DNA of 64,000 nucleotides, taken from positions 40,049-104,048 of the forward strand of contig QEVP01000005.1 of NCBI GenBank assembly GCA_003576765.1. Direction: 5' to 3'. Within the stretch, counting starts at the first letter, position 1. Every line of letters begins with the position of its first letter. Shown here piece after piece: positions 60,016-64,000 of this stretch. The notes beneath the pieces are model-generated. The model made no database searches, was not told the origin of the DNA, and saw nothing but the letters and a program-made list of their open reading frames with translations. The stretch is from Pseudomonadota bacterium. Lineage in GTDB: Bacteria > Pseudomonadota > Alphaproteobacteria > Rhizobiales > Xanthobacteraceae. Made by a program: the position numbers and the translations under genes.

Positions 60016-61338
60016 TCACGCGCCGAGCACGGCCAGCATTTCGTGCATGGTGGCGAATTTGCGCCGGGGCTCGCCGCCCAGCGCCGCCGCGATTTCGGCG
60101 GCTTCGATCTTCTTCCAGTCGACGTAGTCGGTGGTCCTGACGTTGCGGCTCGCCAGCAGCGGTTTCAGCCCGGCGAGCCCCGGCTTGTCGCCGACCACCA
60201 ACTCCGAACGTATCAGCGCCGCGACTTCTTCCGCGTCGGTCCGGTTCGTGCCGATCTTGCCGGAGGGGCCGCGCCGCAGCCAGCCGACGACATAGAGGCC
60301 GGGGGCAATGCGCCCGTCGGTGTTGGTCAGCCGGTCGCCCGTCGCCGAGACCGCAAGCCCGCCCAGCGGCCGCGCCCGATAGCCGATGGCGGAGATCACC
60401 GCTCCGCACGCAATCTCGAGCGTCTCGCCGGTGCCCGTCACCTGGCCGTTCTCGACCCGGGTGCGTTCGAAACAGATCGCTTCGACCCGCCCGTTACCGA
60501 GCACGTTGAGCGGCCTGGCGTTGAACTGGAAACGAATCCGGCGCGCCTTCGCCGACGGGTCGGCCTGCGCAAAACTCTTGAAGCACTCGAGGTTCTTGCC
60601 TTTCACGCGGCGGTCGCGCGGCGACAGATCGCTGCCGACGGCATCGGGAATCTGGTGGGACTCGGCCACTGCGACCGCCTCCTCCAGTTCTCCCAATTCC
60701 CGCAACTCGACCGTGGTGAATTTTGCCTCCAGCGGCCCGCGCCGGCCGACGATGTGCACGTCCGAAATCCGCGCCTGTGCCAGCCGCTCGGAGGCATGGG
60801 CGGCGATGTCGCTGGTGGCAAGCTCCGCCGCCGACTTCGACAGGATGCGCGCGATGTCGATGGCGACGTTGCCGTTGCCGATCACGACGACGCTGTCGCG
60901 GTCGAGCAGCGGCTCAAGGCCGGCGTGATCGGGATGGGCGTTGTACCAGCCGACAAACTCGGCCGCGCCGTAGACACCGGGGAGATCGCCGCCGGGGACA
61001 TCGAGCGGCGCATCGTCGGGCGCACCGCTTGCAAGCACCACCGCGTCATAGAATTGCGCCAGTTCGGCGATGGTGACGTCGCGATCGACCTCGACATTGC
61101 CGACGATACGGACGTTGGGCCGTTGCGCGATCTGCTCGAAGGCGTCCTGGATCGTCTTGGTGGTCTGATGATCGGGCGCGACGCCGGCGCGGATCAGCCC
61201 GAACGGGGTCGGCAGCCGCTCGATGATATCGATCTCGGCGCCGGGACACTCGATATCGAGTGCCTCCGCGGCGTAGAAGCCGGCCGGGCCGGCGCCGACA
61301 ATGGCAAACTTCGGTCCTGGTCCGTGACCCGTGGTCAT
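60016..61338 (-). CDS. FAD-dependent ferredoxin/adrenodoxin-type NADP reductase (FprA-like)
   Basis: A 440-residue flavoprotein: FAD-binding motif AIVGAGPAGFYAAEA (residues about 12-26), second dinucleotide motif GNGNVAIDIARIL, and LPTPFGLIRAGVAPDHQTTK typical of mitochondrial-type adrenodoxin reductase and mycobacterial FprA. It passes electrons from NADPH to a ferredoxin; the fdxA gene lies 1 kb upstream on the same strand. A hairpin separates it from the creatininase gene. Confidence 0.92.
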   Translation of the reverse strand: MTTGHGPGPKFAIVGAGPAGFYAAEALDIECPGAEIDIIERLPTPFGLIRAGVAPDHQTTKTIQDAFEQIAQRPNVRIVGNVEVDRDVTIAELAQFYDAVVLASGAPDDAPLDVPGGDLPGVYGAAEFVGWYNAHPDHAGLEPLLDRDSVVVIGNGNVAIDIARILSKSAAELATSDIAAHASERLAQARISDVHIVGRRGPLEAKFTTVELRELGELEEAVAVAESHQIPDAVGSDLSPRDRRVKGKNLECFKSFAQADPSAKARRIRFQFNARPLNVLGNGRVEAICFERTRVENGQVTGTGETLEIACGAVISAIGYRARPLGGLAVSATGDRLTNTDGRIAPGLYVVGWLRRGPSGKIGTNRTDAEEVAALIRSELVVGDKPGLAGLKPLLASRNVRTTDYVDWKKIEAAEIAAALGGEPRRKFATMHEMLAVLGA

Positions 61339-61421
61339 CGTTCGTCCACCTGCCGTCCGCGGTTATTTCGTGCCGCCCTATCCACGCCTTCGCTGACCGG
61401 AGAGCGCGCGCGCCACCCTGC

Positions 61422-61444
61422 CCTGCCCCGGTCTCCGGGGCAGG
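61422..61444. repeat. Perfect hairpin between fprA-like and creatininase-family genes
   Basis: A 10-bp perfect stem CCTGCCCCGG/CCGGGGCAGG with loop TCT. On the coding strand of the flanking genes no T-run follows, so it is not a typical intrinsic terminator, but it may reduce read-through from the creatininase gene or protect an mRNA end. The run TTCGTTGTTTG follows only on the plus strand. Confidence 0.6.
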
Positions 61445-61483
61445 TTCGTTGTTTGAAAAATCCTGCTGTCGATCTGACCTCGA

Positions 61484-62305
61484 TCAGATCGGGATCGGGC
61501 AGCGCTTGCAATCGACCTTGAGCGTCTTGACGTGCGCGACGAACTCAGCGGCACGCTTCACGGTGACGTCGAACACCGCGCGTCCGATCTCCGCCGTCGC
61601 CGGCTTCGGGTTGGAATACGCGCCGTTGCCGCCGGTGCGCTGATAAAATTCCTCGGCCGTCAGCTGGTTGAACGCGATATTCTGATCGAGCGGCGGGTCC
61701 ATCGGAAACCCGCTGGCGAATTCGGGCACCGGGCGGTCCGGCAATTCCGCGATCTTGTCGGTGCGAACCAGTTCGGGATGCTTGTGCAGCATGAACGAGG
61801 TCTCGACGATGCCGGCGTGGTGCGAGCCGTCACGGGCATTGCCGGCCGCTTCGCACACTTCCTTGCGGGCGATCAGGTGCGTATCGATGATCGCCACATA
61901 GGCGCCGGTGGTGAAGCGCAGCTTGGCCATCGCGATCTGAAGCGGCGGCAGGTTGGCGACACGGTTGCCGTTGACGAAAAGGATCTTGCGGAAGCCGTGC
62001 GAGAGCAGGCTTTCGCCGATGTCCACCGCCACCTGCGTCAGCGTCTCGGGCCGGAAGGTGATGCCGCCGGGATAGCCCAGATGATGCGGCGACCAGCCGA
62101 TATGCATCGGCGGCGCCACCAGCACGCCGTGCTGGCGCGCCACCTCGGCGGAGACGTCGCTCGCCCAGGCGGTATCGACCAAAAGCGGCGTATGCGGGCC
62201 GTGCTGTTCCGTGGCGCCGATCGGGATCATCACCACGTCCTGCGACTTCAGATAGTCGGCGATATCGGGCCAGGTCAGTTCGTGCAGCCAAACACTTTTC
62301 GTCAT
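61484..62305 (-). CDS. Creatininase-family metal-dependent amidohydrolase
   Basis: A 273-residue protein of the creatininase superfamily. Predicted metal ligands are E33 and H35 in GATEQHGPH, D44 (LVDTAW) and H163/E168 in SHHAGIVETS. The family motif NGHGGN is altered to NGNRVA (112-117), which may change the substrate pocket. Members hydrolyse creatinine, N-formyl or other cyclic amides, or mature peptides (MftE). The C-terminus carries a CKRC pair. It is part of a four-gene unit with an fdxA-type ferredoxin, a 2Fe-2S protein and a flavoprotein upstream. Confidence 0.85.
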   Translation of the reverse strand: MTKSVWLHELTWPDIADYLKSQDVVMIPIGATEQHGPHTPLLVDTAWASDVSAEVARQHGVLVAPPMHIGWSPHHLGYPGGITFRPETLTQVAVDIGESLLSHGFRKILFVNGNRVANLPPLQIAMAKLRFTTGAYVAIIDTHLIARKEVCEAAGNARDGSHHAGIVETSFMLHKHPELVRTDKIAELPDRPVPEFASGFPMDPPLDQNIAFNQLTAEEFYQRTGGNGAYSNPKPATAEIGRAVFDVTVKRAAEFVAHVKTLKVDCKRCPIPI

Positions 62306-62334
62306 CGTTCGCTCCCGGTTCGATCAGCTTGACG

Positions 62335-62670
62335 TCAGCGCGCCGCCGGCGCGGGGCTGAAATGCTCTTCCAGCTTGCCCTCGACCTCGACCCAGTCGTC
62401 GGCATCGTCCGGAACAAACCCCTGCTTGCGAATATTGGGCCACAGCGCGGAGTATTTGCGGTTGAACTCGACCCACTTCGCCGCGTCCGGCGCCGTATCG
62501 GGCATGATCGCCTCGGCCGGGCACTCCGGCTCGCATGCGCCGCAATCGATGCACTCCTCCGGATTGATCACGAGCATGTTCTCGCCTTCGTAGAAGCATG
62601 TCGCGGGGCACGATTGCAGGCAATCCTGAAATTTGCACTTGATGCAGGCTTCAGTCACGACGTAGGTCAT
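62335..62670 (-). CDS. fdxA: Seven-iron ferredoxin (FdxA type)
   Basis: A 111-residue ferredoxin with the Azotobacter FdI pattern. Nine cysteines lie at C9, C12, C17, C21, C25, C40, C43, C46 and C50; by homology C9, C17 and C50 hold the 3Fe-4S and C21, C40, C43 and C46 the 4Fe-4S cluster. The C-terminal EEHFSP-tail region is as in that family. It starts 29 bp before the creatininase gene. Confidence 0.95.
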   Translation of the reverse strand: MTYVVTEACIKCKFQDCLQSCPATCFYEGENMLVINPEECIDCGACEPECPAEAIMPDTAPDAAKWVEFNRKYSALWPNIRKQGFVPDDADDWVEVEGKLEEHFSPAPAAR

Positions 62671-62694
62671 TTGGGTGCTCCTTTCGCCTGGTCG

Positions 62695-62801
62695 CTAGAG
62701 CGTGTTCGAGCGAAGTGGAAACCGGTTCGCGTGAAGAAAACGCGTCAAAACAAAATCATAGAGCCCCACTTCTGATTCCATCAGAAGCGGAAAGGCTCTA
62801 G
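62695..62801. repeat. Intergenic palindromic repeat with CTAGAGC/GCTCTAG ends
   Basis: A 107-bp element between two genes of the same strand (fdxA and the 2Fe-2S gene). The 7-bp ends CTAGAGC (62695-62701) and GCTCTAG (62795-62801) are inverted copies. Inside lie TTCGAGCGAAGTGG, CGGTTCGCGTGAAG and AAAACGCGTCAAAAC, as in the element at 55595, and the hairpin CTTCTGATTCCATCAGAAG (near 62770-62788). I recognise this as a dispersed repeat of Bradyrhizobium-type genomes, not gene-specific regulation. Confidence 0.8.
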
Positions 62802-62806
62802 CGGCC

Positions 62807-63160
62807 TCAGCGCCCTTTCTTGAACAACGCCGACAGGTGCTCCTTCGACGGCAGGATGTCGGTGACGAGATCGCGCACCACCGTCTTGCCCTCAAGCGGC
62901 TCGACCTTCGCCCCCTGCGGCGTCAGCCGCGCGGTGCAGGCATAGGTCACCTCGCCATCGACCATCACCGAACATTCCTTGCAGGCGTTGGCGTTGATGC
63001 AGCTATAGCGCACGGCCAGCGACGGGTCGGTATTGGCCCTGATCCATATCAACGCATCGAGCACCGACATGCCTTCCGTGAAAGGCACGTCGAAGTTCTG
63101 AAACGTGATGCCGGACTCCTCGGTCCCTCTCGCGACCGAAAGCGAAACAAGCTGGGTCAT
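62807..63160 (-). CDS. Short SdhB-like 2Fe-2S protein
   Basis: A 117-residue protein resembling only the N-terminal plant-type ferredoxin domain of succinate dehydrogenase/fumarate reductase FeS subunits. C54, C60, C63 and C75 give the spacing CX5CX2CX11C, one residue longer than the CX4CX2C of SdhB. The C-terminal domain with the 3Fe-4S and 4Fe-4S clusters is absent. It sits 33 bp after the flavoprotein gene and would shuttle electrons for it. Confidence 0.85.
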   Translation of the reverse strand: MTQLVSLSVARGTEESGITFQNFDVPFTEGMSVLDALIWIRANTDPSLAVRYSCINANACKECSVMVDGEVTYACTARLTPQGAKVEPLEGKTVVRDLVTDILPSKEHLSALFKKGR

Positions 63161-63193
63161 TGCCGTATTAACCTGCCTTGTTAACTTGCCTTG

Positions 63194-64000
63194 TTAACTT
63201 GCCTTGGATTGAAGCGGAGCTGCCGCGGTCCTGACGACCGGCATCCAGCGCGACACGATCGTCTCCCCGTCGAGGCCGAGAATTTGATTCTTCTCGAAAT
63301 CGGCCTCGGTCTGGGGATGGTCCAGTCGCTGGTGCGCACCGCGGCTTTCCTTGCGGTTGATCGCCGCCACGGTAATCATTTCCGCGACATGCAGTGCGTT
63401 GCGCAGGTCGAACCAGTCCTCGACCGTCATGTTGAACATCTTGCCCGGCGCCAGCGCCACATTGGCAAGCCCCGTCGTGCGCATCTCACGGATTGCAGCC
63501 AACGCCTCGCTCAGCGACTCCCCGGTGCGTATCAGGCCGACCTTCTTCCACATCAACTCCTGAAGCTCGCTCCACATCCGCGTCGTCCCGGCGGTGGTCT
63601 GCGGATCGGCCTCGGCGGCGCGGCGGTCGGTGTCGTCGAGCAGCGCGACGATGGGTGCGGTCGCCGCATCGCTCCAGGTGTGTTCGCACGTCTGCGCCTC
63701 GGCCGCCGCAAAGCGCCCGGCCCGCTCGCCGAACACAAGCGCCTCCGGCAGCGCATTGCCGGACAGCCGGTTGGCGCCGTTGGCGCCGCCGACGGCCTCG
63801 CCGCCGGCATAAAGGCCGGGCACGCTGCTCTGCATCTCGGCATTCACGAGAATGCCGCCCATGTGATAGTGCGCGATCGGCGCCACTTCCACGCATTGCT
63901 TGGTCAGATCGATGCCGTTGCGGGCCAACAGATCGATGGTCGGCCCGAACGCCTCGCGCAGCTTGTCCTCGGGAACGTGCATGAAGCTGAGGTAAGCGCC
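63194..64000 (-). CDS. SdhA/FrdA-like FAD flavoprotein (C-terminal part, cut by window)
   Basis: The visible 268 codons run past the right edge. They contain HYHMGGILVNAEMQSSVPGLYAGGE and NGANRLSGNALPEALVFG, the active-site and FAD segments of the succinate dehydrogenase/fumarate reductase flavoprotein superfamily. The C-terminal SRGAHQRLDHPQT segment is likewise typical. The N-terminal FAD-binding domain lies beyond the window. With the 2Fe-2S and 7Fe ferredoxins downstream it forms a soluble-looking complex; no membrane anchor subunits appear. Confidence 0.85.
   Translation of the reverse strand, partial: GAYLSFMHVPEDKLREAFGPTIDLLARNGIDLTKQCVEVAPIAHYHMGGILVNAEMQSSVPGLYAGGEAVGGANGANRLSGNALPEALVFGERAGRFAAAEAQTCEHTWSDAATAPIVALLDDTDRRAAEADPQTTAGTTRMWSELQELMWKKVGLIRTGESLSEALAAIREMRTTGLANVALAPGKMFNMTVEDWFDLRNALHVAEMITVAAINRKESRGAHQRLDHPQTEADFEKNQILGLDGETIVSRWMPVVRTAAAPLQSKAS

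Noticed and set aside
61422..61444. Intrinsic terminator for the creatininase or fprA-like gene
   Set aside because: The stem is perfect but lacks a T-run on the coding strand; kept only as a hairpin.

Overview
This 64-kb window is chromosomal DNA from a high-GC alphaproteobacterium. It most likely comes from the Hyphomicrobiales (Rhizobiales), close to the Bradyrhizobium/Rhodopseudomonas/Afipia/Pseudolabrys part of the order. Three things support this: a complete acpXL-fabZXL-fabF2XL-fabF1XL-adh-lpxXL cluster for the very-long-chain fatty acid of rhizobial lipid A, the order gmk-yicC-mltG-fabF-acpP-fabG-fabD | rpsF-rpsR-DUF2232-rplI, and palindromic intergenic repeats of a kind I know from these genomes. 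I see no phage, insertion sequence, CRISPR array, rRNA or tRNA gene. Coding density is high, and most intergenic stretches hold repeats, hairpins or divergent promoters.

Layout. 1-84 is the tail of an alcohol dehydrogenase. 121-6941 (minus) is gmk, yicC, mltG and the fatty-acid block fabF, acpP, fabG, fabD. 7277-9712 (plus) is rpsF, rpsR, a DUF2232 membrane protein and rplI, read from a promoter back-to-back with that of fabD. 9856-10962 is a secreted CXXCH haem-binding protein. 11381-22205 (plus) is a housekeeping run: dnaB, alr, radA, cvpA, purF, an NnrU-like protein, panB, a YfgM-like protein, a lipoprotein and der. 22209-25321 holds an SDR, a GNAT acetyltransferase and prfC. At 25450-25862 a two-hairpin guanidine-II (mini-ykkC) riboswitch precedes the SMR transporter gene sugE. 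25960-27628 is a Pit phosphate transporter with its DUF47 partner, beside a PHO-box-like sequence. 27815-31180 is a branched-chain-type ABC transporter (livMHFG) without its binding protein, followed by an IclR regulator with a palindrome upstream. 32723-36088 holds a HerA-like ATPase, an AhpD-like peroxidase, an MgtC-like protein and a small membrane protein.

36315-41669 is the lipid A acpXL cluster. 41783-46076 (minus) is a probable amine/amino-acid catabolic operon: aldehyde dehydrogenase, rhodanese, aminotransferase and a PotF-like binding protein. 46183-49888 holds kup and a MotA/MotB-type pair. 50245-50967 is an Omp25/31-type porin-like protein with a strong terminator. 51037-54797 is pssA, psd and an Atm1-type ABC exporter. 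54968-57554 holds a LOG-family protein, an ArsC-like reductase and sdaA. 57564-60001 holds two Lrp/AsnC regulators around a MetC-like lyase. 60016-64000 (minus) is a redox group: FprA-type ferredoxin reductase, creatininase-family hydrolase, seven-iron ferredoxin, a short SdhB-like 2Fe-2S protein and an SdhA-like flavoprotein cut off by the window edge.

The points most worth following up are the guanidine-II riboswitch/sugE pair, the FabF2XL subunit that contains no cysteine at all, the creatininase/ferredoxin/flavoprotein cluster of unknown substrate, the PHO box at the DUF47-pit operon, the TTTCGC-N3-GCGAAA palindrome at the iclR gene, and the small lipoprotein sitting where other genomes have bamB.
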